64,000 bases of DNA from Pseudoselenomonas ruminantium. GTDB lineage: Bacteria > Bacillota > Negativicutes > Selenomonadales > Selenomonadaceae. Shown in pieces: positions 55,569-62,641 of the stretch. Position numbers and translations under genes: made by a program. How positions within the stretch are numbered: position 1 is the stretch's first letter; the number at the start of each line of letters is the position of its first letter. The stretch covers positions 1 through 64,000 of the forward strand of contig NZ_FOQK01000010.1 of assembly GCF_900113715.1 (NCBI RefSeq), in the 5' to 3' direction. The notes beneath the pieces were generated by a model that had not been told where the DNA came from, made no database searches, and saw only the letters and a list, made by a program, of their open reading frames with translations.

Positions 55569-56798
55569 TTAAGGTACTAATATCCTTTTATATAGCTCAA
55601 TATACTTTAAGTTTTGAGTATGAACATCATGATTTTTTTTTGCAACAGAACGACATGCTTTTATGTTTTTTTTCTTATTTATCATCATCTTAACATTATC
55701 CGCAAGCTCTTCTATACAGACTGAATTTGTTCCTAATTTCCGAAATGCTTTTCCATGTGGCTTATATTCATAATCCCCTAAGCATGCTGATTCTAATGCC
55801 CCACCAGTATCATATGTTATGACAGGACACCCACACGCCAAAGCTTCCATATTTACAGTTGGATACGTATCTTCATACGTCGTATTTAAAAAAACATCCG
55901 CCGAAGAATATATCGCTGCTAATTCTTTCGCATTATTGGTTCTCTCAATCCCTATTATTCCGACTGGCAATTTTTTCCTCTGTTTTTTTGTAACACCAAC
56001 CATAACTAACAGAATACTGTCATCAAGATAATTCCTTAGTTTTAGAAAATCATTAATACCTTTTTGTTCAGTCCATTCACTAGCTACCCCTAGCACTATA
56101 TTTTTATTTTCAATCCCATATTTTATCTTAAAACTCGTTTTTCTAGGTCTAAATAAATCAAGGTCAACGCCATTATTAATAATAGTAATACTATTATTTC
56201 TTAAATAAGATTTTTTTATTATATCTCCTAGCCACCTACTAGGGACAACGATAGAAGACTCTACGCTTGCAAAAATTCTTTTTTTTCGTTCCCAGTTTTT
56301 TTTAGATCCATCTACAAAAAACGATGCTGGATAACTCATTTTTTTTACACATTTGCCACACCCATCTTGCCACTTATTACACCTCGGTATTTGAAAATGT
56401 GCACAATGTCCAGTTATAGCCCAACAATCGTGTAATGTCCAAACCACTTTAACCTTTGTTTTTTTTAAATATTCATATAACAGATCTATGTTTATATAAT
56501 ATCCATGCAAATTATGAAGATGTATAATATCCGGCTTTATTTTCTCAATAAAGGCAATTAATTTTCGAGTTGCATGCATTGACCAAAATCCTGTTTGATC
56601 AAACAATCTAGTCATGACACCATGAATACATATTCCCAAAATATCTTCCATAGAATATTCGTATTCATTTTCAGTTTTACGTCCACGTCCCCACACAACA
56701 TAAGATTCATAATTTTGTTGTTGCAACGCATGATGGATATTCATCATAATTGTTCCTGTCGACTTATTTGGAAACGTATTTATTTGAACAACTCTCAC
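55569..56798 (-). CDS. glycosyltransferase, GT4 family (WcaC-like)
   Basis: 409 residues. Acceptor domain starts VVQINTFPNKSTGTIMMNIH; DIIHLHNLHGYYINIDLLYEYL and WTLHDCWAITGHCAHF are typical of colanic-acid-type GT4 enzymes. A four-cysteine segment (PRCNKWQDGCGKCVKKMSYP) may bind a metal. Donor site: NNGVDLDLFRP, GVASEWTEQKG, SSADVFLNTTYEDTYPTVNMEALACGCPVITYDTGG. AT-rich. Confidence 0.88.
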   Translation of the reverse strand: MRVVQINTFPNKSTGTIMMNIHHALQQQNYESYVVWGRGRKTENEYEYSMEDILGICIHGVMTRLFDQTGFWSMHATRKLIAFIEKIKPDIIHLHNLHGYYINIDLLYEYLKKTKVKVVWTLHDCWAITGHCAHFQIPRCNKWQDGCGKCVKKMSYPASFFVDGSKKNWERKKRIFASVESSIVVPSRWLGDIIKKSYLRNNSITIINNGVDLDLFRPRKTSFKIKYGIENKNIVLGVASEWTEQKGINDFLKLRNYLDDSILLVMVGVTKKQRKKLPVGIIGIERTNNAKELAAIYSSADVFLNTTYEDTYPTVNMEALACGCPVITYDTGGALESACLGDYEYKPHGKAFRKLGTNSVCIEELADNVKMMINKKKNIKACRSVAKKNHDVHTQNLKYIELYKRILVP

Positions 56799-56802
56799 AA
56801 AA

Positions 56803-58053
56803 TCACAAACCTTTTATTATATTAATATATTCTTTCACACTACGATTCTTAGTCAATCTTTTCTCTAATATCAATCTTCCTCTCTCCCCCATTTCAGCAC
56901 TATCATTTTCAATATACCATTGAATTATTTTTTTTATTTTCTCATAATCTCCAGGCTCACAGCACTTTCCACATCCGCTTTCATCAATGATACTTCTAAT
57001 CTCAGTACCAGCTTCTAACACACCTATTATTGGTTTCCCCACTGCCATGATTCCATAAGCTTTCGAAGGACAACTTACACCTTTTATTCCTCTCGCATTT
57101 ACACACAAATGAACATCTCCAGCATTCAAAGAGTAAATAAGTTTCGATTTGTCTTGATAAGGAATGAAACATACATTTCTCATTTTATTCTCTTTTACAT
57201 ATTCTTTTAGTTTATTAAGAATTGTTCCGGCACCCACAAAAGCGAATATTACTTCCCGTCCATCATACATGGTTGTTCCCGGCTTAAACTCATATATTAC
57301 TCTCATCAATCCCTCCAAATCATAATACAGACCAATATTTCCAGAATACATTACAACAAATTTACCTTCTAACCCATATTTCTTTTTAAATGCTAGTACA
57401 TTTACATTTTTTCTTGATAATGGGTAAACATTCTGCTCATCAATCCAATTATTAATCATTGCATATCTGGGAACATCCTTATTCGCAAACCGTTTCTTTA
57501 ATGTTTCTACTAAATCTCTACCAACAGTAATAACCATATCCGCATGACGACAAGTAAACTTATCCAAACTCATCGCCAACTTTAAAAATATATTATTGTT
57601 ACTATACCCTACACTCATGATCTGTTCGGGATTAAAATCTTGTATATTATATATATACTTAGCACGTTTTAACCAGCTTCCAAAAAGGCCAAGTATACCG
57701 CCTAATATTGGCGGTTGCGATATAGAAAACACAACATCTTGTTCACCTATTTTGCGAGTCGCTAATACTCCTAAATAAAAATAAGTCAAAATATTTTTTA
57801 TGCGACTTAACTTATTTTCCTTAGAAAATTCAGGCACTCTCACTCGAACGACATTAACACCATTCAATTTTTCAAAAAAATATTTTCTCTTTTTATATTT
57901 CTCGTGAATTACTCCTGTATAAGACGGAACAACACATATAACCGTAACTTCGAAATCATCCAGCATACCTTCTGCTATATCCTGAAGGATTTGCCCTGTA
58001 GATGCCACGTCAGGAGCATAGTAATGTGCATATATCAATACACGCCTCTTCAC
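56803..58053 (-). CDS. glycosyltransferase, GT4 family (WbuB/WcaI-like, putative fucosyltransferase)
   Basis: 416 residues. YAHYYAPDVASTGQILQDIAEG, VVRVRVPEFSKENKLSRIKN, FSISQPPILGGILGLF and NIQDFNPEQIMSVGY resemble WbuB/WcaI transferases, several of which use GDP-fucose. GDP-fucose is made by gmd/fcl in this locus. Donor site: FVVMYSGNIGLYYDLEGLM and the CPSKAYGIMAVGKPIIGV region. GTG 58053 is preferred since GGAGG lies 8 nt upstream; GTG 58068 is the alternative. Confidence 0.85.
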   Translation of the reverse strand: MKRRVLIYAHYYAPDVASTGQILQDIAEGMLDDFEVTVICVVPSYTGVIHEKYKKRKYFFEKLNGVNVVRVRVPEFSKENKLSRIKNILTYFYLGVLATRKIGEQDVVFSISQPPILGGILGLFGSWLKRAKYIYNIQDFNPEQIMSVGYSNNNIFLKLAMSLDKFTCRHADMVITVGRDLVETLKKRFANKDVPRYAMINNWIDEQNVYPLSRKNVNVLAFKKKYGLEGKFVVMYSGNIGLYYDLEGLMRVIYEFKPGTTMYDGREVIFAFVGAGTILNKLKEYVKENKMRNVCFIPYQDKSKLIYSLNAGDVHLCVNARGIKGVSCPSKAYGIMAVGKPIIGVLEAGTEIRSIIDESGCGKCCEPGDYEKIKKIIQWYIENDSAEMGERGRLILEKRLTKNRSVKEYINIIKGL

Positions 58054-58083
58054 ATTTATTTCCTCCACTCCGTCTATATAAAA

Positions 58084-59457
58084 TTACACCATCGAATTTT
58101 TTCTTTCTTTTCGATAAATCTCAAAAGCATAAAACAAACTAATAAAAATCCCCATAACCATCCCACCTAACGCAATCAACGACCGTCTCGGTGCACTTTT
58201 CTCAACGGGCAAGTCGGCAGCATCAATTATCTGGATATCCATGCTCTGCATTGCTTCCTGCAGTTTGTTCTGCTCACAATTCTGGACAAGCGTCGTATAG
58301 ATTTGTTTTTTTATCTTGGCATCGCTCTCCAGCTGGAGATAGCTAACCATTGCATCAGGCAGCTGGCCGATTTCTTTTTCCTTCTCGGCTTTTTTCTCTT
58401 TAATAGCTGCCTCACTAGCACTAGCCGCGCTTGCCTGTGCCTGTGCCAATGCTTGATTCTTCACAAGCTCCATCTGAGCGCTGTTCATGCTGGCCGCATT
58501 GGAGTTAACTACCGCGCTTACCTCATTAGCCAATGCCTGATTGAGTTGGTTCAGCTGCTGTTGTGCTGCTGCAACAGTCGGATGGTTGTCTGTGTATTTC
58601 TGATGAAGACCTACAAGCTCCACTTCTTTAGCTACAATCTGTGAGCGGATACTTTGGACTGTACTGTTGTCATTGATGCGATAGTTAAATGCGCCCGCTT
58701 TTTGTTCGCCGAGTTTCTGCGTCGCTACATCGTACTGTGCCTGCGCAGATTTCTGTTGTACCTGCATATCACTGATCGCCTTATCAAAGGCCGCCAGTTG
58801 CTCAATAGCGGCCTTAGCTTGATCATCCGGTTTATAAAGCTTGTGTTCCTTCTGGAATGCCGCCAACTTCGATGCAGCCTCATCCGCTTCCTTCTCAGCC
58901 GTCTCAATGCGCTCATTGAGGAATTTGACCATATAGGACTGACTGTCCTGATTCATCTCGGTCATCATCTTGAGGAAGTTATCCACCACCCCCGACGCAA
59001 TCATCTGTGCCTCTTCCGGAGTACGGCCTTTGGCTGTGACTTTGATGAGATTCGTGCCTTTGACATTTTCCAGATTCAGATTTTTCTTGGCAAATTTCTC
59101 AGCGGTCATTTTCTCTTTTTCTTCCGCAGGAATATCTTCAAGCTGATCAATGATAGGCATCAGTACTGCTCGTGACTTCATCATTTCCATATAATTATTG
59201 GTAGGTGATGCAGCGGCACCTCCCATTCCCAATGCTGCCATTGCCGTCGATGCACCAGACAAATCCACCTTGTTGGCACTCTGTGTCTGTACCAATGTAT
59301 CAGACTCAAAGGTTGGCGGTATAATAAAAGCAATACCTATCGCAGCAGCTGTACACACACCAACGATTTCTGCCACAATTTTCTTGCGATCTACAAGAAT
59401 CTGGAACAATCGTCCCAGATCGATCTCTATTTCATCATCTTTCATCTTATCGTCCAT
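58084..59457 (-). CDS. wzz: polysaccharide chain-length regulator (Wzz/GNVR family)
   Basis: 457-residue inner-membrane polysaccharide co-polymerase. Short cytosolic start (EIEIDLGRLFQILVDRKK), TM1 (about 28-50), a long periplasmic helical region with coiled coils, then PVEKSAPRRSLIALGGMVMGIFISLFYAFEI, the conserved proline-rich segment and TM2. No C-terminal tyrosine-kinase domain, so it is a PCP-1/Wzz-like rather than a Wzc-like protein. First gene of the operon, with a strong promoter upstream. Confidence 0.92.
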   Translation of the reverse strand: MDDKMKDDEIEIDLGRLFQILVDRKKIVAEIVGVCTAAAIGIAFIIPPTFESDTLVQTQSANKVDLSGASTAMAALGMGGAAASPTNNYMEMMKSRAVLMPIIDQLEDIPAEEKEKMTAEKFAKKNLNLENVKGTNLIKVTAKGRTPEEAQMIASGVVDNFLKMMTEMNQDSQSYMVKFLNERIETAEKEADEAASKLAAFQKEHKLYKPDDQAKAAIEQLAAFDKAISDMQVQQKSAQAQYDVATQKLGEQKAGAFNYRINDNSTVQSIRSQIVAKEVELVGLHQKYTDNHPTVAAAQQQLNQLNQALANEVSAVVNSNAASMNSAQMELVKNQALAQAQASAASASEAAIKEKKAEKEKEIGQLPDAMVSYLQLESDAKIKKQIYTTLVQNCEQNKLQEAMQSMDIQIIDAADLPVEKSAPRRSLIALGGMVMGIFISLFYAFEIYRKERKNSMV

Positions 59458-59583
59458 TTATCTGACAAACTCCTTTACGATTTACTAAGTGAACGGTACG
59501 ACACAGATTTCATACTGCGTCAAGGATGACTCCTTTCTATTGTTTATAATACGATATTTAGTGTATTTTACACACTTAATGTT

Positions 59584-59612
59584 AGTATATATCCAGTATT
59601 AATCAATGTCAA
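59584..59612 (-). promoter_or_regulatory. promoter of the wzz operon
   Basis: Minus strand TTGACA (59612-59607), 17-bp spacer, TATACT (59589-59584). The predicted start near 59577 leaves a ~120-nt leader. GTGTA-TTT-TACAC (59561-59573), a perfect palindrome, lies at the start of the leader and may be an operator. Confidence 0.8.
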
Positions 59613-59620
59613 TTTTGCAA

Positions 59621-59656
59621 CATAAAAAGGCCTGCCGATAAACAGGTCTTTTTATG
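59621..59656 (-). terminator. terminator after the winged-helix gene
   Basis: CATAAAAAGGCCTG (59621-59634) pairs with CAGGTCTTTTTATG (59643-59656) with one mismatch; T run on the minus strand. Separates the ComK-like operon from the wzz promoter. Confidence 0.75.
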
Positions 59657-59681
59657 TTAGCACCTCAGTATGAACATATTT

Positions 59682-60203
59682 TCAGTGCGCCAGCATCATC
59701 GCCTGTACTTCCTTCGGCAGCTGGTAGAAGAACGAGTCTTTGCCGTAGTGTCTCGGGGCGACGTTTTGTTTTTCCTGCTCCTCTTCCCATTGTTCGACGA
59801 GGATATGGGCTTTGCGGGCGCGGTCGTTTTCGCAGAAGTGCCGGGCACGGATGCCCATTTCGCCGAGGCGGTCGTAGTTGATCGTGAGCCAGCGGGTGCG
59901 GTCGTAGGCGTGGTGGTTGTAGTTGCGGCTGATCAGGACGCCGATCCGGATGAGATGGGCGATGGTGCGCTGGACGGTGGAGGGGGACAGGTGCAGCTCG
60001 CTTGCCCAGCGGCTGGTGCTGTAGTATACCCAGTAGCGGCCTTCGCGGACGTTGCCAGTGCGGTCGAGCAGCCAGTCGAGCTGGCTGATGAGCCGTTCCT
60101 CCGAGTCGGAGAAGTATTCGAGCAGGTCGAGATGGTGGATGCGCACAAGTTTCGGGTCAGTTTCTATCATGATGTGCGCCTTCTTTCCCCGTGTATTTTG
60201 CAT
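59682..60203 (-). CDS. winged-helix DNA-binding protein, unknown role
   Basis: 173 residues. A central helix-turn-helix is visible: RWASELHLSPSTVQRTIAHLIRIGVLISRNYNHHAYDRTRWLTINYDRL, the pattern of phage replication-organiser or transposon regulatory winged helices. The charged C-terminus has no known motif. ATG 60203 with GGGAAAG upstream; a longer open frame reads as the antisense of other codons. Overlaps the preceding gene by 47 nt. Third gene of a three-gene operon beginning with a ComK-like protein. Confidence 0.65.
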   Translation of the reverse strand: MQNTRGKKAHIMIETDPKLVRIHHLDLLEYFSDSEERLISQLDWLLDRTGNVREGRYWVYYSTSRWASELHLSPSTVQRTIAHLIRIGVLISRNYNHHAYDRTRWLTINYDRLGEMGIRARHFCENDRARKAHILVEQWEEEQEKQNVAPRHYGKDSFFYQLPKEVQAMMLAH

Positions 60204-60447
60204 TACTTTCCCGCCGCTGCTGCCGTCCCGTATGCGGGATGTTGCGCGTGCGGTAGTGGTGCTCGATGGCATGGCAAAGCCAGCCCGAAGGGTGCAGGAT
60301 GGTGCGCGTCCGCGTCTCGTACCAGAGCAGTGTGAGGGCGCGGTCGACGTTGAAGGAGCCATAGCGCTCGTAGAGTTTGCGGATGACTGCGGCGGATACG
60401 CCGAGTTCTTTGCCATGACGGGTGAGATTTGCAAGAATCATGTCCAT
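60157..60447 (-). CDS. small basic protein, unknown
   Basis: 96 residues. The first two-thirds (ANLTRHGKELGVSAAVIRKLYERYGSFNVDRALTLLWYE) looks like a compact helical domain; the tail is rich in His/Arg (HHYRTRNIPHTGRQQRRES). AGGAGG lies 9 nt before ATG 60447. It begins one base after the upstream gene stop and overlaps the next start. Family not recognised. Confidence 0.6.
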   Translation of the reverse strand: MDMILANLTRHGKELGVSAAVIRKLYERYGSFNVDRALTLLWYETRTRTILHPSGWLCHAIEHHYRTRNIPHTGRQQRRESNAKYTGKEGAHHDRN

Positions 60448-60448
60448 T

Positions 60449-61039
60449 TCAGTTTTCCTCCTGTGCTGCATATGCTGTGCTGTTATCTTCTCTGAGGATG
60501 GCCGGCAGGGTACGCTCAGCGCGGGCCAGCCGCTGCCTAGCAGTGGTAAAGTGCCGCAGGTAGATATAGCGGGCCTGGTCGAGTTTCTGGCTGACGGTGC
60601 GGACATGCCAGAGCGTAGCCAGCTGGCTGCCCGAGCCGAATACGATGAGGCCATACGGCCACGCGCCCGCCTTGCGGACGAGGAGCGGATGGGCGATGTT
60701 CACGTAGGCCCGCGTCGAGTGATGGGAGCTATAGCCTTTGCTGCGCATCTTGAGCCCGACCAGCGTGAGATCAAGCGAGATGGGATAGATGGTGCCATGC
60801 GACCGGCCGAGCAGACAGGCGCAGCTGCGCCCCACCCGCCCGAATTCTTTGTCCTCGCGGGCTGCGTAGATGCGGGCGATGGTCTGGATAGCACTGCGGT
60901 ACAGGCGGGTCTTGCCGCTTGCCAGGAGGATGCAGGTACTTTCGCCGCCGTTTTTGTCTGTGCAGGGTATGAGGGCGTCGATGTCTCTGGCATCTGGTAC
61001 GGTTTGGCGTAGTTCTTGTTGAGTCATTTTCCCGTTCAT
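60449..61039 (-). CDS. ComK-like protein (tentative)
   Basis: 196 residues. The central part, GRVGRSCACLLGRSHGTIY followed ~30 residues later by SSHHSTRAYVNIAHPLL, resembles the RSCRFFGSSYxGR and STRPxxxWI pattern of Bacillus ComK, the competence transcription factor. The similarity is by eye and partial. A basic C-terminal region (HFTTARQRLARAERTL) could contact DNA. Preceded by a good promoter (61108-61136) with an imperfect palindrome at the -10. Alternative: an unrelated conserved protein of Negativicutes. Confidence 0.5.
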   Translation of the reverse strand: MNGKMTQQELRQTVPDARDIDALIPCTDKNGGESTCILLASGKTRLYRSAIQTIARIYAAREDKEFGRVGRSCACLLGRSHGTIYPISLDLTLVGLKMRSKGYSSHHSTRAYVNIAHPLLVRKAGAWPYGLIVFGSGSQLATLWHVRTVSQKLDQARYIYLRHFTTARQRLARAERTLPAILREDNSTAYAAQEEN

Positions 61040-61092
61040 TTTTATCCTTCTTTCTGTTTTATTTATTTGCCGTGTTTCATCTCCTTTTGTAT

Positions 61093-61136
61093 TGTGTTCA
61101 CGAGCACATTATATCTCTTTTGCACGGTAAATTCAA
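61093..61136 (-). promoter_or_regulatory. promoter of the ComK-like operon
   Basis: Minus strand TTGAAT (61136-61131), 17 bp, TATAAT (61113-61108). TGTGTTCACGAGCACA (61093-61108), an imperfect palindrome, overlaps the region just after the -10 and could be an operator. The remainder of 61137-61221 shows only the short hairpin ACGCATG-AA-CATGCGT at 61204-61219. Confidence 0.7.
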
Positions 61137-61221
61137 GTGTATTTTATAATTTTTATCTTGTTTGGCTTTAATTTTTTCCAGTACGCAAAGTTGTTCGTTA
61201 TTTACGCATGAACATGCGTAT

Positions 61222-61322
61222 AAAAAGCCTTCCCTTGGAGAAGATGTCCGATAGAAGAGATCGTGTACAGTATGACCTCATCCGCCCCTTCGGGGCACCT
61301 TCCCCAAAAGGGAAGGCTTTTT
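61222..61322. repeat. ~100-bp palindromic intergenic element
   Basis: Ends AAAAAGCCTTCCCTT (61222-61236) and its exact complement (61308-61322). Inside, CGCCCCTTCGGGGCACC forms a second hairpin near 61284-61300. The form resembles dispersed palindromic repeats common in Firmicute genomes. 61323-61460 shows nothing else. Confidence 0.6.
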
Positions 61323-61460
61323 GTGGCATTCTCTTTGTAGTCTGGGTGTAGTCTCAGGTATCGTCGTACCGATTCGCGTATATGGATGTATTGTTTTGTC
61401 GTTGTGTATTTGCGCAGCTTCCTCTGCTGGATTCTGTCAGGCAGCGATGTTGCTTGGCAT

Positions 61461-61501
61461 AAAAAAAATACTGCCAAAGGCAGGATGCTTTTGGCAGTAT
61501 T
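61461..61501 (-). terminator. terminator of the YvrJ/DUF2922/DUF1659 operon
   Basis: ATACTGCCAAA (61468-61478) pairs with TTTGGCAGTAT (61490-61500); the A8 at 61461-61468 gives the T run on the minus strand. Confidence 0.85.
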
Positions 61502-61515
61502 TGCAAGGGAGTCTT

Positions 61516-61662
61516 TCAGCCACGCCGCTGCAGTTCTTTTACCAGCTCGCCCAGCTGCTCGGTGAAGCGATCCATCGAGCGCTGGAAGCGGGTCAGCAGG
61601 TAGAAGGTCACGACGATGGGAAAGCCGACGGCGGATATGGCCGTCAGGACGGTCTGTTCCAT
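61516..61662 (-). CDS. YvrJ-family small membrane protein
   Basis: 48 residues. One membrane helix (TAISAVGFPIVVTFYLLTRF) followed by an amphipathic charged tail (RSMDRFTEQLGELVKELQ), the plan of the YvrJ family, which in Bacillus and other Firmicutes sits beside DUF2922 and DUF1659 genes exactly as here. Function unknown; a holin-like or membrane-anchor role has been suggested by shape only. 11 bp after the DUF2922 gene. Confidence 0.85.
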   Translation of the reverse strand: MEQTVLTAISAVGFPIVVTFYLLTRFQRSMDRFTEQLGELVKELQRRG

Positions 61663-61673
61663 GGCCGGCCCCA

Positions 61674-61889
61674 TCAGGCGATGATGCTCGTGTCATCGAC
61701 CGACTGGAGATAGGCTTTCTTTACGCCGATGACAGGCGAGCCATCGACGAGGAAGGCCTTGCTGGCGACAGCTGCGTCGATGAAGGCGTTGATGTCGGCT
61801 GCGGCGACGTCTTCACGCGGATGCGCTACCGTGATGGTGCTGGTTTTGCCGTTTTCGAGGTTCATGACGATTTTAAGCGTTGCTTTCAT
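61674..61889 (-). CDS. DUF2922 family protein
   Basis: 71 residues: ATLKIVMNLENGKTSTITVAHPREDV then helix (DINAFIDAAVASKAFLV) and VIGVKKAYLQSVDDT. Matches the small alpha/beta pattern of DUF2922 (beta hairpin, helix, beta). AAGGAGA lies 7 nt before the ATG. Middle gene of the three-gene operon. Molecular role unknown. Confidence 0.85.
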   Translation of the reverse strand: MKATLKIVMNLENGKTSTITVAHPREDVAAADINAFIDAAVASKAFLVDGSPVIGVKKAYLQSVDDTSIIA

Positions 61890-61915
61890 GGGTAGGTCTC
61901 CTTTCCAGACGATGG

Positions 61916-62137
61916 TTACTCGGCGATGAGGTCACTGGCATCCTGACGGACGACAGCGGCGACGGTGTACTCCTGCAGGCGGCCAAGCTTTGCGCCGAGC
62001 TCATAGGCCTGCTCGTCGCCGATGGCCGGATTCAGGTTGCGGAATACGCGCTGGGCGTATTTGTCTTTGCCAGCCATCGTCTGCCCGGTGATGACCTTGA
62101 GGATGAGTTTACTCGTGGTGTTTTCACGTTTTGCCAT
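61916..62137 (-). CDS. DUF1659 family protein
   Basis: 73 residues: SKLILKVITGQTMAGKDKYAQRVFRNLNPAIGDEQAYELGAKLGRLQEYTV, the DUF1659 pattern (strand, GKxxxxxRxFxNLNP, helix). AAAGGAAG precedes ATG 62137. First gene of DUF1659-DUF2922-YvrJ. TTGCCC-16-TATAAG around 62180-62207 on the minus strand is a possible promoter. Confidence 0.82.
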   Translation of the reverse strand: MAKRENTTSKLILKVITGQTMAGKDKYAQRVFRNLNPAIGDEQAYELGAKLGRLQEYTVAAVVRQDASDLIAE

Positions 62138-62230
62138 AGAGATTACTTCCTTTCTATATAAATGATGGTTTGAGGAGCTCCTTTCACTTATAGTACATAG
62201 AGGAAGCGGGGCAAAAAGCAACCAGATTAT

Positions 62231-62253
62231 AAAAAAAGCACGGAAAACCGTGC
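62231..62253 (-). terminator. strong hairpin upstream of the DUF1659 gene
   Basis: GCACGG-AAAA-CCGTGC (62238-62253) followed on the minus strand by seven Ts. Lies just beyond the antisense RNA terminator, giving a second barrier to read-through. Confidence 0.85.
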
Positions 62254-62267
62254 CCTAAACGTACATA

Positions 62268-62375
62268 CAAAAAGAGCCATCCCTTTGGAATGGCTCCCTC
62301 TCTTTGTCCACCAGCGGACTCCCGCGACGCAGGCGGCCAACCCGCGACGCTGTCAGCAATGAACATCCTAAACCT
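62268..62375 (-). ncRNA. predicted antisense RNA antitoxin, copy 2
   Basis: About 108 nt from an extended -10 (TGCTACAAT, 62390-62382) to a 10-bp terminator stem with AAA loop (62274-62296) and T run. The predicted 5' end is complementary to toxin codons 3-6 through CCTAAACCT (62367-62375 and 62463-62471). A second segment GGCCAACCCG (62335-62344) parallels GGCCAGCC in the toxin mRNA (62574-62581). Both differ from copy 1 in the same way as their targets do. Confidence 0.55.
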
Positions 62376-62381
62376 ACTGTA

Positions 62382-62414
62382 ATTGTAGCACACCAAGCAG
62401 AAAAATGCTATAAT
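62382..62414. promoter_or_regulatory. back-to-back extended -10 promoters, copy 2
   Basis: TGCTACAAT on the minus strand (62390-62382) and TGCTATAAT on the plus strand (62406-62414), spaced as in copy 1. Confidence 0.6.
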
Positions 62415-62454
62415 TATTTCGCTGTGCACCTCTCAGCGGAAGGGAGGTTTGGCG

Positions 62455-62544
62455 ATGAATAACCTAAACCTGTTGCGTGACTTCCTGCTTTCCTTACTTG
62501 CAGGACTAGCTGCCAACTATCTATTCACCTTGCTGATGAAATAG
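62455..62544 (+). CDS. 29-residue single-span hydrophobic peptide, putative type I toxin, copy 2
   Basis: AGGGAGG lies 8-9 nt before the ATG. One membrane helix (LLSLLAGLAANYLFTLL) with RD before and K after; same length and TAG stop as copy 1, and identical except residues 2, 3, 5, 15 and 26. The 5' leader (CGCTGTGC.CCTCTCAGCGG) is also conserved between copies. Presumed inner-membrane toxin controlled by the divergent RNA. Confidence 0.7.
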   Translation: MNNLNLLRDFLLSLLAGLAANYLFTLLMK

Positions 62545-62590
62545 TACAGCAATCAGTAATCCCCTCGGGCAAAGGCCAGCCACGGAGGGG

Positions 62591-62620
62591 AAAAGCCGTT
62601 CACATCAGTGGACGGCTTTT
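62591..62620 (+). terminator. terminator of toxin mRNA copy 2
   Basis: AAAAGCCGTTCAC (62591-62603) pairs with GTGGACGGCTTTT (62608-62620), loop ATCA, one G.U pair. Also may end the convergent MFS transcript. Confidence 0.8.
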
Positions 62621-62641
62621 CGTTTACATGAATTTACCCCG

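Noticed and set aside
61202-61696. 164-codon minus-strand frame overlapping YvrJ
   Set aside because: Runs through the palindromic element and terminator; the 48-residue YvrJ frame with its own family pattern explains the region.
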